From: Methylomonas fluvii
Lineage (GTDB): Bacteria > Pseudomonadota > Gammaproteobacteria > Methylococcales > Methylomonadaceae
Assembly (NCBI RefSeq): GCF_014850975.1
Contig: NZ_JACXST010000002.1
Coordinates: 372,001-436,000, forward strand
DNA: 64,000 nt
Direction of reading: 5' to 3'
Shown: positions 8,833-19,800 of the stretch, piece by piece
How the letters are laid out: the number at the start of each line of letters is the position of its first letter
Position numbering within the stretch: the stretch's first letter is position 1
Translations under genes and position numbers: made by a program
Notes under the pieces: model-generated
Seen by the model: the letters and a program-made list of their open reading frames with translations, nothing else
The model's database searches: none
What the model was told of the DNA's origin: nothing

Positions 8833-10527
8833 CTAGAATTGCGTATTGACGTCGATCTGCAACACATCGATACCAAGAGGAGGTCCGGTGATGATGTCCG
8901 CACTTAACCAGCGGCCGGTCAACCAGACATTTTTCATCAAGCCATAGTTACCGCCGATGAACCAGCCTTTACTGTTGGTACCGCCGAGGTGGAAGTCAGA
9001 ATCGGTGAATGCATCCAATACTGCATCGCGCTCCACGTACTTATATGCAGCAAACACATTCCAATGGCCGGCCACTTCGGCTCTTGGCCAACCGAAATCC
9101 GCCCTAAACTGCCAGGCGTTGGTTTTACCCTCAACCACAGTGCCGTTCAGCATCCGGCTGACCGCGGCTTTATTAAAGCCGACGTTTTTAGCGTAGTCAC
9201 CGCTTAGGCGCAGATGATAAGGAGCAAATAGGGTCATTTCATAGGAAACATTGGCGTTGACGATATTGTAATCAGACGCCAAACCGACCATGCCCGGATT
9301 GGAGGCCAAAGCGCCGGTACCTTCTCGGCAAATCGACGCCAAGGTATTGCCGCCCTGCATGAATTCGGGCCGCGAAGCGGTGTTGCCGCGCGTATTGAGA
9401 TCGCAAGTACCTAAAACGCTGGTATTTTGCTTAGCTTCGACGTTGACGTAATCGAAATAAGCCAACGCTGCCTTTAAATTGTCTTGATTGACAAAGCCCC
9501 AATCCACGCCAACTTGACCGCCGAACAACCATTTATCGCTGCTCAGCGCTGATTCTTGTAATGGAAACGCCCCGGCTGTCGCAAAAACGGAATGCGTGTG
9601 ATCGTCGTTAGCCATCAAGCTGTCGGACCCGCCCAAACGGTGGCGCACGGTCCCGGCAAAACCTTCGAAAGATAAATCCGTATCCCATACCAATTCGCTA
9701 CCGCCGGTAAACTCGCCACCGCCGGTGTACCACGGATTCTTGATCCGCCCGCCCGACAAGGTCAGCCATTTAAATTTATTATCGTCGAGCGCATCGTATT
9801 GCAGGTAAGCCCGATCCACGGTGAAATCGTATTTTTGCCCGGTAAATCCTAAAGACTGGTTGGTGGATACCGGATCACGTTGATTACCCGTTGCCAAACG
9901 TACACCGGCTTTCATACCATCGGTAATCGCCGCATCAATGCCCAAGCGCAATCGCTCGCGAAAATGCTGTCTGTCGGTAGTGGTATTCAAGAATTGATCC
10001 ACACCCGCCGCGTTAAGCCCACCTCTTTCGTTAACCGCCTGCCAGTCGATATAAGAATTGGCGATGTTTTCCTTGGCCATCATCTCATGCTGGGAACGTA
10101 AACGAATATCGCCAGACAGCTTGAACCGCTTGGTCCACTCCGGCAGCGCATTCGGCATGCCCCATTGCTCATTCTTAGCTTTTTGCATCACATCGCCGAC
10201 TACTTCTTCGCGCAGCTCACTGCGGACCTGCTGACGAATTTCGTCTTTGACGAAATCAGGCACATAAGCCACCCGCACTTCATCGGCCGGCACCGCTTCC
10301 TTGACACCGGCTGCCTTGGCTTCGGCCACTTGCTGGCCGGCTTCGACTTCGGCTTGCTTGATCATCTCGTTGGCAGCCTTGTCGGTAATCACGCCTTGCT
10401 TGACCAATTGCTTGATCAAATTAGTGGTGGTATTGCGCAGTTTCAGCAACTCTTCCTTTTCTCCGGCCTGCACGGTGCCGATCAGCCCTGATAGCGCCAG
10501 GGCCATCAGCTGTTTCTTATTCGCCAT
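8833..10527 (-). CDS. putative porin (Porin_5 family)
   Basis: 564-residue outer-membrane protein. A signal peptide ends near GTVQA (21), followed by a helical N-terminal segment of about 22-110 (LRNTTTNLIKQLVKQGVITDKAANEMI, then an E/A/K-rich stretch) and a beta-barrel to the terminus, which closes with aromatic TQF. This helical-head plus barrel architecture is that of the PF16930 putative porins. The N-terminal head is periplasmic in such proteins and could contact TonB or peptidoglycan. It is preceded by tonB (18 bp) and followed by the coiled-coil gene, in one operon. The substrate is unknown. A porin grouped with ExbB, ExbD and TonB, and no TonB-dependent receptor, is unusual. Confidence 0.85.
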   Translation of the reverse strand: MANKKQLMALALSGLIGTVQAGEKEELLKLRNTTTNLIKQLVKQGVITDKAANEMIKQAEVEAGQQVAEAKAAGVKEAVPADEVRVAYVPDFVKDEIRQQVRSELREEVVGDVMQKAKNEQWGMPNALPEWTKRFKLSGDIRLRSQHEMMAKENIANSYIDWQAVNERGGLNAAGVDQFLNTTTDRQHFRERLRLGIDAAITDGMKAGVRLATGNQRDPVSTNQSLGFTGQKYDFTVDRAYLQYDALDDNKFKWLTLSGGRIKNPWYTGGGEFTGGSELVWDTDLSFEGFAGTVRHRLGGSDSLMANDDHTHSVFATAGAFPLQESALSSDKWLFGGQVGVDWGFVNQDNLKAALAYFDYVNVEAKQNTSVLGTCDLNTRGNTASRPEFMQGGNTLASICREGTGALASNPGMVGLASDYNIVNANVSYEMTLFAPYHLRLSGDYAKNVGFNKAAVSRMLNGTVVEGKTNAWQFRADFGWPRAEVAGHWNVFAAYKYVERDAVLDAFTDSDFHLGGTNSKGWFIGGNYGLMKNVWLTGRWLSADIITGPPLGIDVLQIDVNTQF

Positions 10528-10545
10528 TGTTTTACCTGTGGATAC

Positions 10546-11208
10546 TTAAATACGTGATGAAATTTTTAACTTGATAGGTTGCTGCATACCCGGTGGCGGC
10601 GCTTCGGCCACCCGGTCGAACTTGTTCAGCAAGCGACCCAGCAATTCGTCGATGTCAGCATCGTTACTGCCCTTGGCCAGTTCGATGCGCTCTACCGAAC
10701 CGTCGGCTTTCAGCCAGACCTTGACGATGGCGGTATAGCCCTTGCGGCGCAATTCTTCGTGGCTGCTGAGAATGTTCAGAATGCCGTTCTTGACCAAACC
10801 GCCATACCAGGCAAACGGGTTACCGGTCCCACCGCCGAACAGCCCGGTCCCACCCTTGCGGGCCGCCAGACCAAAACCGTCCGATCCGGCCGTGCCCTCG
10901 GCATCCAGGCCAAGATCGCGCGGCGGCGCCTGTTCTGGCTCGGGTTCCGGCTCAGGCTCGGGTTCCGGATCGGGTTCCTTGATTTTTTCCTTGATCTCCG
11001 GCTCGGGCGGCTTTTCTACTTTCGGCGGTGGCGGCGGAGGGGGCGGCGGTTTAAATAAGGTCACCGGCTGAATTTTTTTCTCGCTTTTCGTCGGCTTTTT
11101 GTCGACGAACTCCATAATGATTTTAACGACGTAAAAAATCGCGATAGCGGCGATTACGGCAGCGATGACCATCGGAATATAAACCCGCCAATGTTTCTTG
11201 TTTGACAT
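10546..11208 (-). CDS. TonB-like energy transducer
   Basis: 220 residues: one N-terminal membrane helix (about 10-33, YIPMVIAAVIAAIAIFYVV), a periplasmic proline/acid spacer with a run of nine prolines (about 50-58) and alternating EP dipeptides (about 78-92), a glycine-rich patch, then a TonB_C-like domain from about 130 to the end with a GYTAIVKVWLKADGSVERIEL core. This is the arrangement that carries energy from an ExbB/ExbD motor to the outer membrane. It follows exbD by 11 bp and precedes the porin gene. The C-terminal sequence is unlike classical E. coli TonB, so the outer-membrane partner may differ; the co-encoded porin is the obvious candidate, by inference. Confidence 0.85.
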   Translation of the reverse strand: MSNKKHWRVYIPMVIAAVIAAIAIFYVVKIIMEFVDKKPTKSEKKIQPVTLFKPPPPPPPPPKVEKPPEPEIKEKIKEPDPEPEPEPEPEPEQAPPRDLGLDAEGTAGSDGFGLAARKGGTGLFGGGTGNPFAWYGGLVKNGILNILSSHEELRRKGYTAIVKVWLKADGSVERIELAKGSNDADIDELLGRLLNKFDRVAEAPPPGMQQPIKLKISSRI

Positions 11209-11219
11209 GTCGCAAGGCT

Positions 11220-11624
11220 TTATTTGGTCAGATTTTGGGTAACCAGACCGACCTGGGTGATTTCCAGTTTGCCAAGCAAAGCCAAAATATCGACGACGCT
11301 TTGGTATTGGACCGTGGCGTCCCCCTTAACCACCACCGGCAATTCCGGATTGGCGGCCTTGTATTGCATCAGCGTCGACTCCAGTTGTTCCATTGTCACC
11401 GGAAAGGTATCCAAAAACAGGGTGCCGTCCGCCGTCACGGTAATGGCTTTGGTTTGCGGCTTAGCCAGACTGGGCGTATTACTAGCCTTGGGCAGATTGA
11501 CCTGCACGCCTTGCACGGCCGCCGTGGTCATCAAAATAAACACCACCAGCAACACATAAGCCAAATCCAGCATCGGCGTGACGTTGATTTCGTCGTACGC
11601 TGCGTTTTCTTCTTGAACTTTCAT
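11220..11624 (-). CDS. exbD: ExbD/TolR-type proton-channel subunit
   Basis: 134-residue biopolymer transport protein. The N-terminus EINVTPMLDLAYVLLVVFILM carries the ExbD/TolR signature, with the conserved membrane aspartate in MLDLAY. The periplasmic part after residue 45 contains a typical VTADGTLFLD-type core and VVVKGDATVQYQSVVDIL. With the ExbB domain of the upstream fusion protein it would form the proton-driven motor for the TonB-like protein downstream. Between this gene and the fusion gene lie 86 bp occupied by a long inverted repeat, so expression of the two could be unequal. Confidence 0.92.
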   Translation of the reverse strand: MKVQEENAAYDEINVTPMLDLAYVLLVVFILMTTAAVQGVQVNLPKASNTPSLAKPQTKAITVTADGTLFLDTFPVTMEQLESTLMQYKAANPELPVVVKGDATVQYQSVVDILALLGKLEITQVGLVTQNLTK

Positions 11625-11642
11625 TGAATCTTCTCGGGTTTT

Positions 11643-11701
11643 CGTAGGGTACGCAGCGCGTACCGGCAGACTTTGGCAAGGTACGCATTGCGTACCCTAC
11701 G
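11643..11701. repeat. 21-bp imperfect inverted repeat inside the Ton operon
   Basis: The 21-base arm that starts at 11644 (GTAGGGTACGCA-GC-GCGTACC) returns as its reverse complement up to 11700, with only two mismatches and a 15-base loop. It resembles short dispersed palindromic repeats of intergenic DNA and sits between the DUF2341-ExbB gene and exbD. It could pause transcription or stabilise mRNA. Confidence 0.7.
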
Positions 11702-11710
11702 CATGTTTGA

Positions 11711-13498
11711 TTAGCTGTGTTGCTCGGCCAGTTTGGCGACGAATTCGTCAACGAACACGTGCATGTCGGCGGTCACGGCCTTGATCATGCTGCCCAAATA
11801 GTTGTACGCAAACAGCGCCGGAATCGCCACGCCCAAGCCGGCAACGGTCGCCGCCAAAGCCGCAGCGATACCCGGTGCGATGGCATTAACGTTGACCTCG
11901 CCGCTGGCGGCAATCGCCGCAAAGGTGATCATCACCCCGACCACGGTGCCGAGCAGCCCCAGGAACGGCCCACCGGAAATCGCGATAGTCAATAACACCA
12001 TTTGCGAATTAAGTTTTTGCAGTTCCCGGACCAACACGCCATCCATCGAGGCCTTTACCGCATTCAAAGCCTGGGCGGACAAGCCCTGGTCGGCCGCTTC
12101 AGCGCCCACGCTTTTGGCCAGACGTTTGTTCATTTCTTGCACGCCGACGTGGTAGATACGGTAAATGGAAGAACCCGCAAAAGCCGCATGATTGCCGGTC
12201 AAGGACAGCAGTAAAGGCGATTCGTCGTAATCCGCTTGGTCTTCTTCGTCCTGGTGATCCAGATTGGTAATATTTTTGGCGCCAAGTTGGCTGAAAGCCT
12301 CTTCGAATTTTTTGTTTTCACTAAGCGTGCGATTCAACACAATCGCCTTGCTGACGATCACCAGCGTACTGATGACAAACATCACCCCCAGAATCCCGAT
12401 GATGACCCAGCCGTCCACGGTGACGTTATCCAGCGTCGACATCAAATAAGACTCACCACCCTCTTCGCTGTCTGGCGTGCTGTCTTCGCCGTAGTTCAAC
12501 AATGCCGACGACTGGCCCTGCATCAGCGCGGCGAATTGCAGGTAATTTTGATCGCGAGCGACCTTGGCGATGCCGAATTCGTCGATCGCGCCGACCAAGC
12601 CGCGCGAACCATCCACCGCCGCGCCGATACTCATATCACCCAACAGCGACGGCACGCTGGCCGGTAAGATACCAACCGGTTTACCATCCACATACAAGGT
12701 AAAACCGTCCTTATTACCGGCGACCGACAAATACTGCCAAGTAGCCAAATTCAGATCGGCGGAACTGACCAACTGCTTGCGATTAACCTCCAAAACCGGG
12801 GTTTGACCTCTAACAGATAAAATCAGCCCATCGCGCGCAAATATCACCCCGTCAGTTTGCGCCTGATCGATTTTTACCCATGTCGAAACGGTCCAGCCGA
12901 ATTCGACAGCCATTTGAATCGCAGGCGTTGCCGTGATGCGTATCGATTGACTGCCGTTAAAACCACCCGCTTCGCCAATGGCCCCGCCTTCCAAAACCGT
13001 TTGAGTAGCGGTGGCCGGTTGATTGGCGTAGGCCGTAGCGTCTTTCACCGGACCAGCCTCGAAGTGATAAGCAACCGCCTGTGCCACATCGAATATCCCC
13101 GCAGATTCCTGAGCATCCACAGCCTTGGGATTGCCGTAATACATCCAGAACATCGGCTCATCAGCACTTGCAATGTCTTTAGGCAACTTCACCCAAATCA
13201 GCGCCATCTCGTTGACCGTATCGATCTTTTCGATATAGAACTTCAGCGGGGTTTTATCGTCGCCGGCCATGAAGCGCAGATCTTTGCCGTTTTCACCCAA
13301 ATCGGCGAAGAAGCTGAAATTGCCGGTATGCAGACGCACCAGCACCAAGCCTTCCGCTACCGGCGTCACGCCGCCCTGCTGCAATTGCTGGGCATCTATG
13401 GTTATTTTTTTTCTATAACCCCAGTCGTCGTTCCACCAGGCTTGTGCCAGGCCTGGCATCATCAACAGGGTGATCACTAAAAAACCGATTCGTCTCAT
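11711..13498 (-). CDS. DUF2341-LamG-ExbB/TolQ fusion protein
   Basis: 595 residues. After a signal peptide (1-20) comes a DUF2341 domain starting AWWNDDWGYRKKITID (about 21-155, with the MYYGNP motif), then a LamG-like jelly-roll (about 165-315, with WTVSTWVKID, LYVDGKPVG and GAIDEFGI). A membrane helix near 370-392 follows, and the MotA/TolQ/ExbB channel fills the C-terminal third, with the typical helices MVLLTIAISGGPFLGLLGTV and GIAAALAATVAGLGVAIPAL. A periplasmic sugar- or protein-binding head is thus fused to the Ton motor stator. ExbD and TonB are encoded directly downstream. The ATG has GAGAG at -10. The domain combination is known from database annotations as DUF2341 proteins, but its role is unknown to me. 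Confidence 0.85.
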   Translation of the reverse strand: MRRIGFLVITLLMMPGLAQAWWNDDWGYRKKITIDAQQLQQGGVTPVAEGLVLVRLHTGNFSFFADLGENGKDLRFMAGDDKTPLKFYIEKIDTVNEMALIWVKLPKDIASADEPMFWMYYGNPKAVDAQESAGIFDVAQAVAYHFEAGPVKDATAYANQPATATQTVLEGGAIGEAGGFNGSQSIRITATPAIQMAVEFGWTVSTWVKIDQAQTDGVIFARDGLILSVRGQTPVLEVNRKQLVSSADLNLATWQYLSVAGNKDGFTLYVDGKPVGILPASVPSLLGDMSIGAAVDGSRGLVGAIDEFGIAKVARDQNYLQFAALMQGQSSALLNYGEDSTPDSEEGGESYLMSTLDNVTVDGWVIIGILGVMFVISTLVIVSKAIVLNRTLSENKKFEEAFSQLGAKNITNLDHQDEEDQADYDESPLLLSLTGNHAAFAGSSIYRIYHVGVQEMNKRLAKSVGAEAADQGLSAQALNAVKASMDGVLVRELQKLNSQMVLLTIAISGGPFLGLLGTVVGVMITFAAIAASGEVNVNAIAPGIAAALAATVAGLGVAIPALFAYNYLGSMIKAVTADMHVFVDEFVAKLAEQHS

Positions 13499-13586
13499 GC
13501 TTACTCTCAGATCAAAATTTATACGGCAATTATCACAAGGGTTTTTTACATGATTATGACGAGGCGAAAGCTATCGAAAAATTCGC

Positions 13587-13626
13587 AAAAAAAATGCTTG
13601 GCCGCTTTATCTCTAAGCAGCCAAGC
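13587..13626 (-). terminator. Rho-independent terminator of the haemagglutinin gene
   Basis: On the minus strand a 12-bp stem (GCTTGGCTGCTT pairing with AAGCGGCCAAGC, one G-U pair, 7-base loop) is followed by A and eight T. It lies just beyond the miniature element at the 3' end of the TpsA gene and 90 bp before the DUF2341-ExbB start, so the adhesin and the Ton genes are probably separate transcription units. Confidence 0.85.
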
Positions 13627-13663
13627 AGATTCAAAACCGCGACATTGATAGACGTGTGCTTAG

Positions 13664-13836
13664 TTCTACTTTGTCAGATTTAAGCAAATGCCGTCATGCC
13701 CGCCTGGAATCGGGCATCCAATAACATGGACGGCAAGCTTCGATACATCCATGAGGTCTGGATTCGCTACGCGGTCTAACGGCTCCGGCAATCCCGACGA
13801 GATGACGAGCATCCTTGAGAATCTGACAAAGTAGAA
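13664..13836. mobile_element. 173-bp MITE-like element in the 3' end of tpsA
   Basis: Perfect 17-bp terminal inverted repeats, TTCTACTTTGTCAGATT at 13664-13680 and its reverse complement at 13820-13836, are flanked on both sides by the direct repeat TTAG (13660-13663 and 13837-13840), which fits a target duplication. The interior has no gene and contains further small palindromes (ATGCCCG...CGGGCAT). The stop codon and last 20 or so residues of the haemagglutinin gene are supplied by the element, so it inserted into the end of that gene or its 3' flank. Confidence 0.8.
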
Positions 13837-16800
13837 TTAGGACTATCTTCACCAAAACCCAAAATATCCACGCTCAAGATACCCAGCACATTGGCCGCTG
13901 CCTTGGCCAGCTTTTCGGCTGCTTCATTGCCAACGTTGCCGGTGCTATCCAGTGACTTACCGACTGCCGCCGCCACGTTGCTGACGCCGGTCAAACCGGC
14001 GGCGATGCTGCCGGTCGCAGCCACCGGTACGCCCACGGCAGAGCCACCAACATCAATATTATCCGCGCCCACAATGGCGGTTGCCGCCAGCGTGATGTTA
14101 TTGCCTCTAATACCGGCCTCGCCAGCATCAATGATGCCGCGCGGCGCGAACAACAACACGTCGCCTGCTCCCACCGTTCGGATACCGCCGCCCTGCAACA
14201 CCGGCGATACTTCCAGTACCGGCATCCCCGCCGCGTCGTAACTGACTTTAAGCGGCGGAGCCGCCAACGCGGTTTGCGCGCTCCGGCCGGCATCGACATC
14301 ACCCTCGGTAGAACCGCCAGTAATATCGCCGTTACCCAATGTCACCACGCGCTGGATGTTCACATCGATGTCGTTGCGGGCCAGCAGATTGGCCTGGCCC
14401 TGTTTTTTTACGATCACGCCCAACTCATCGTCTTCCTTTGCCAAACCAATATCGGCGGTCGCCAAGCCGACGGTAATGCCGCCGTTGGGGGTAAACAGAT
14501 TGGCGTCGCCGCCGTCCTTAGTTTGTATCGAACTTAAAAACAGCGATATGTTGCCTAGCTTGGGTCTGACCAACTCACGGGCGTCGTCTTTCTCCCGGTC
14601 GCTGGCGCTGGCAAAGGTTTTGCCCTGCCGCGCCAACTCTGTCTCGATCTTTTGCTGTAATGCGGCATTCAAACTATTCAAGATATTACTGGCGCTGGTA
14701 TCGGCGTTGACCAATATCCCGTTGGCGGCATCAACGGTGTAATCACTGTTACCCGCCAATAAAGTGGTGCCAGGGAACAGCGATTCGATGGTAGCCAGCA
14801 ATTTTAGCTCGGCTAGATCCTGCGCCTGTTTGGTGGTGGCTTTGGCCAGCGTGCTTGCATTGGCTTTGACTTCCTGCAAAAACACGGATTGCACGACGCT
14901 TAACAGCTTGCTGTCCAGCCGCGCCTTATCCACCGTGGATAGACCGCTAAATGCCAGTTTGGCCGCATCGGCGCTTAACGACGAGTCGCCGGTGATGCTG
15001 CGCATTTCCTGTACGAACAGATTCAGGAAGCGCTGATGTTCCAGAGCGTATTTACCGGAATTGGCCATAAACCCTTCGGCAAAACCATTGCTGTTCAGCG
15101 CACCGCCGGCCAATCCGGCAATCACGGTGATATTCGCGCCGTCATCGGCCAAAGCGGCGTTGGATTGATCACCCGAAGAAGTAATACCGATGGACGATCC
15201 CAGATTCACATCCCGGCCCGCCAGCGCGGTTAATTGTCCGGGACCGGCTACGTCTATGCCTTGATCCGCTTCGATAATATTACCGGTATCGGGGTGAATA
15301 TTAATCGTGTAACGAATATCCCGGCCGGCATTAAAGATACTGACCGCGTCTGCGTTGTTATGTTGAATGTTGAACGTGGCGCGGACAATATCCTTACCGG
15401 CGCTGACCTCGGCCGGCTTGGCTAATACGAATACGATGTCGTCGTCGATACGGCCGATGTTGCCGGTGCCAGTGCTGATCAACACCGGATTCGGATCATT
15501 AACGTGCAGCGGTGTGCTGGCATGAATCGCGGTAGGCGATTGCGGCTGCTGAATATCCAGAACCTTCAGCACATTGTCCAAGTCGGTTAAGGAAGTGCCG
15601 ACGAAGGGCAATGCCGCGCTCGGTAATGCCGCGGGTTCCGCATCGCTCAGAATAATCCGTGGATTGCCCTTACCGGTTAAATTTTCAGCCGCGAATAATT
15701 CCAAGCCACCCTGCGCCGAAGGATACAAGGTAAAACTCTTGTCTACCGCAATATTGCCATTCAGTGCGTAAGCGTGCAGGCCGGCAGGATAAACCAAAAA
15801 TCCCTCGGAAATTTGGGTATTGGTGGCCTTCTTCAAACTGGCGATGTCGTTTTCCAGGTTGATGTCGCCGGATAGCGTGGTCAATGTCACATTACTATCA
15901 GGACTGTAGCGGAAAAACCGATTCGATGAGCCATTGATCAAATCGACCGAATCCGGCAAGGTCACGAACATCGGATCGACAATCGCTTCCAGCGCGATGG
16001 CCTTGCCGGCACGGATATTAAACTGCGCATCGCCCAAGGCCAATATCGGATTCAAACCCTTGTTGGTACCGGCTTTCAGAGAGCCTTGCGCATAAATGTC
16101 CGCCGCACCGCCGTCCACGTAGAACACGCCGCCGGCTATGTCGCCACCTGCCTGCAATTGCAAATTTCCGCCGCCATTCACTTCCACCACATTGGTTTTG
16201 AACGTGATGATAGTAGCGTCCGCCACCGGCGCATCCCTCTCGCCGACCTGTTTACCGGTGGTGGGTATCATCACCGACAAGTCTTCGACATTTCCCCCCG
16301 CACTGATGCGGACATTACCGCCGCCGAAGGCTGTAACGCTTTGCTGATGCTGACGAGAAAAGCCGCTGGAATCGCTGACACCCAAGGCAACGCCCCAAGC
16401 TGTAGGGCGTTCCGAGTTAAATTCCGTGCTGTGCTGATTACTATTAGACCAATCGCCGGTGCGCACCAACGCATCGCTGAGCAATTGCGTGCTCGGTTTG
16501 GCGTCTATATCGCGCCCCACCTGAATGCTGATATCGCCGCCGTCCAAGGGATATTCTGCGTAGAACAGCGCGGCCAAATCCGGTCCACCGCTACCCCAGC
16601 GTTTGGCATCATCCACATCCGCCCGGCCCGCCGTGTAGATCGCCGAGTTTTGATTACCGTACACCAGGTCACGCGCCGCGCGAATATCAATATCGCCGGT
16701 ACCGGTCCTAACGCTGACATCGTTGGCTAAACTGACGTCACCACTGCCTGCATTGCTCAACAAACTGGCGGAGGCCATTACTGTCATCGCGTTCGCCGAG

Positions 16801-19800
16801 TTCAGATCAGCGCCGCCGATCAGTTGGTAACTCCACGAAGCTCCGGTTTGCAAATAATCGCTGACGTTGATTGGTCCAAAATTGGCGGAATTCAAAACGC
16901 CGGTGGAAAAACCGTCACTCAAATTCGCATTAATCAACAAATTGCCTCGGGCTCTAAGCGTTAACACCCCCACTAAATCGTTATTCGCGCCATAGCGCCA
17001 GGCTTCTCCGCTGTCGAGTTTCCCCAAATCCCAGGTTTCGGCGATGGTCAAATTGCCGCTGCTGCGAACTTCCACACCGGGGATGATGGTAAAACCAGCA
17101 CCAAAGCGGCTGTTAGCCATATTGGCCGCCGCCAAATCGGCCATATAAGCCAGATTATCGTTATGCATCGCCAGTTGTTCGGCGGCGGCGATACGGCTGT
17201 TGTTATAAATGTGCGCGCCTTCAACGGTGACGTCGCTATCGCCAACGATAGTGCCTGCGGCAATGGTCTTGACGTTAATATCCGCCAAACCGTCGCTGTC
17301 GGTATCCTCGCGGTCGGCACGTAAATACACGTCGCCCGCCGCGCCGGCTCCAGCCGCTGCGACGTTGATGCGCGCGCCGGGCTGGATGTCAATGCCGGCG
17401 CCATCAGCGGATGCATCGATAGACGACAAACTCACCTTGCCGCCGTTGCCGTTCGCCGCTTGCGCGTTCGCCAGAATCAGCGCCGAGCTATTCAGCGTCA
17501 GCAGATCTTCCGCCGCCAATGTCACCGAACCGCCATTCGCCCCCGCAGCATCCAAGGTGCCGGCAATGCTGATACTGCCGGTGTCGGCGCTCAGGTTGAT
17601 CGCATTAGTATTCACGGTTTGCCCGGCATCAACGACGATATCGCCGCTGCGGGTTCTCAGTTCGACAGCGCCGCTAAAACCGGCGGCGGTAAACACCGTA
17701 TTCAAAGCACTAAAGCCGCCCGCGCTCAAACTGCCGGTATCGATGGCGATTCGGCCACCGTTTTCCTTACCGATGCCATGAGCATCGATAAAACCGTTGA
17801 ATTGCACCTGGCCGGTGCCGGCTTGCGCGGATAATAATCCGGCCAGCATCTCGGCGTTACTGGCGTTTAACAGCAGCTTGCTGCCCGCTTCGGCGCTGAC
17901 ATTGCCATGCTGAGAACTCAGACTGATTTTGCCGCCGGACAGATTCAGCGGCTTGCTTAAGCCCGCATAAGCAACTGCGCCGGATACGTCAATCAATGCA
18001 TTCCCGCCCAAGCTCAGATTGCCCTGCAAAGCGTTCATGAACACGTTACCGGTTTGATACAACAATGCGGTATTCAAACCGATGCTATCGGCTTCCAACA
18101 GCAATTGCGCGGCGATACCCTGGGTGCCGGCGGTGAGCGTCTGGCTACCACCCGTGAGTAACAAATTATGCCCACTGGCGTTAATGATGGTTTTGGCGCC
18201 GTTCTCAGCACTGACGTATGGCGTGCTGACACTTAAGTCGGCCAATGCGGTCAAGGTGCTGTCGCCCTTGCCCATCATGCGCTCACCGGCATTCACATTA
18301 ACTGCGCTAAAACCGGACAGCTGGAATTTACCTTGGTCCAGCAGCAGCTCTTGCACATTGACGTTCAACACCCCGCTGCCGTCGCCCGGCAATACACTAC
18401 CCTTCAATTTGCTGTTGGCAATACTCAGGGTTTTTGCATTCAAAGACAGGGTTTTCCCGGCATTAGCTTTACCGGCCAGACCCAAGGCATCAATGCGTAG
18501 ATTACCAAATTGAAATGGCTGACCCAGCGCATCGGTTTGCAACAACTCTCCGTACAAATTGACCATACCCCGGCTGCTTAATGCCAGATCGCCAACCGCC
18601 AAGTGCGCCAGCTGATTGTTATCCAGCGACAAGCCGTTCGTTACGCCGGCGGTCTCACCCAGATTGATGGTTTCCGCACCCAAATATAAAGAACCGCCGA
18701 CCAAGTTCAGTTCGCCGGCCATTTTGGTTAGCCGAGTCGAATCCAGCGCCACAGAACCCGCGCCGGCCGAAATGACCGCACCGGCATTTATAGTCAAATC
18801 GCCTTTCAAGCCGTTGGTGCCGGTACGGTTGATCGTTGCCTGTTTACCTGCCGACGCGCGCAGTAACGCACCGTCGCCGCTCAGCTCCAGCACAGTTTCG
18901 CTGTCGGTATCGGCGACCACGCCGCTGGCTTCGATTTTGGCCCCCCGTTCAAGCGTGACCTTTTCGCTGGCAGCCAGCAAGGCCTCCGGCGCTTTCAAGG
19001 TCGTGTTTTGGGCTAGCGTCACTGATTTGGCAATGACATCCAGTTTGGTGTGGCCGGTCGTCGCGTCAAAGCTTCTCACCGCACCCAGCAACAAGCTATC
19101 CACTCTAAACTTATCCAGATCGCTCACCAACAACTCGACATCGTCGGTGGCGGCAGTAACGCCCAAAGCCAATTTATCCGCCACGATGTCTACCAAACCG
19201 CCCCGCCCGCCCTCAACCACATCGGCAACCACGGTAGGTAACTCCAGACGGGTTTTGGCGTTCAAGACCAGTTGTCCGGCGTCTTGCGGCAACCGCGGAA
19301 TCGCCAGTTCTTTGTTTACCGCCCTATCCGCGAAAAACTGGTTGGCCGAGCTGATGTTGTATTCGCTGCGGGTTTTGGCAATGCTGCCGGCTTCGACGAC
19401 AAACTCCGACCAATATTGGTCGCGGATGTCGGTTCCGGTAACGCTCCGGTAGCCACTGACGATAGACGCACCATCCACCCGGGTTCTGCTGGCTCCGGGA
19501 ATTGCATTGGCGCTGCCGGCGACCGGTGACACCAAGTAGGCATTCGGCAATAGCGCGTAACGAGCCGGCAACAGTGCATAGTAACCGGCAGCAAGGCCGC
19601 TACCAGCCCCGATATAAATACTGTCGCCAGTTTTCAGGCCGGATTCGGGAAACGATTTGGGGTCGAACGGCGAATAACCGGACATACCCGGCACTACCGC
19701 AAAGCGTTGATCCGTATCAAGAACATCTACCGAGCCACCGTCACCGGGAATAAATTCGAAGCCCAATAAATCGCCGCCGCCGGATAAATCCACCAAAGCA

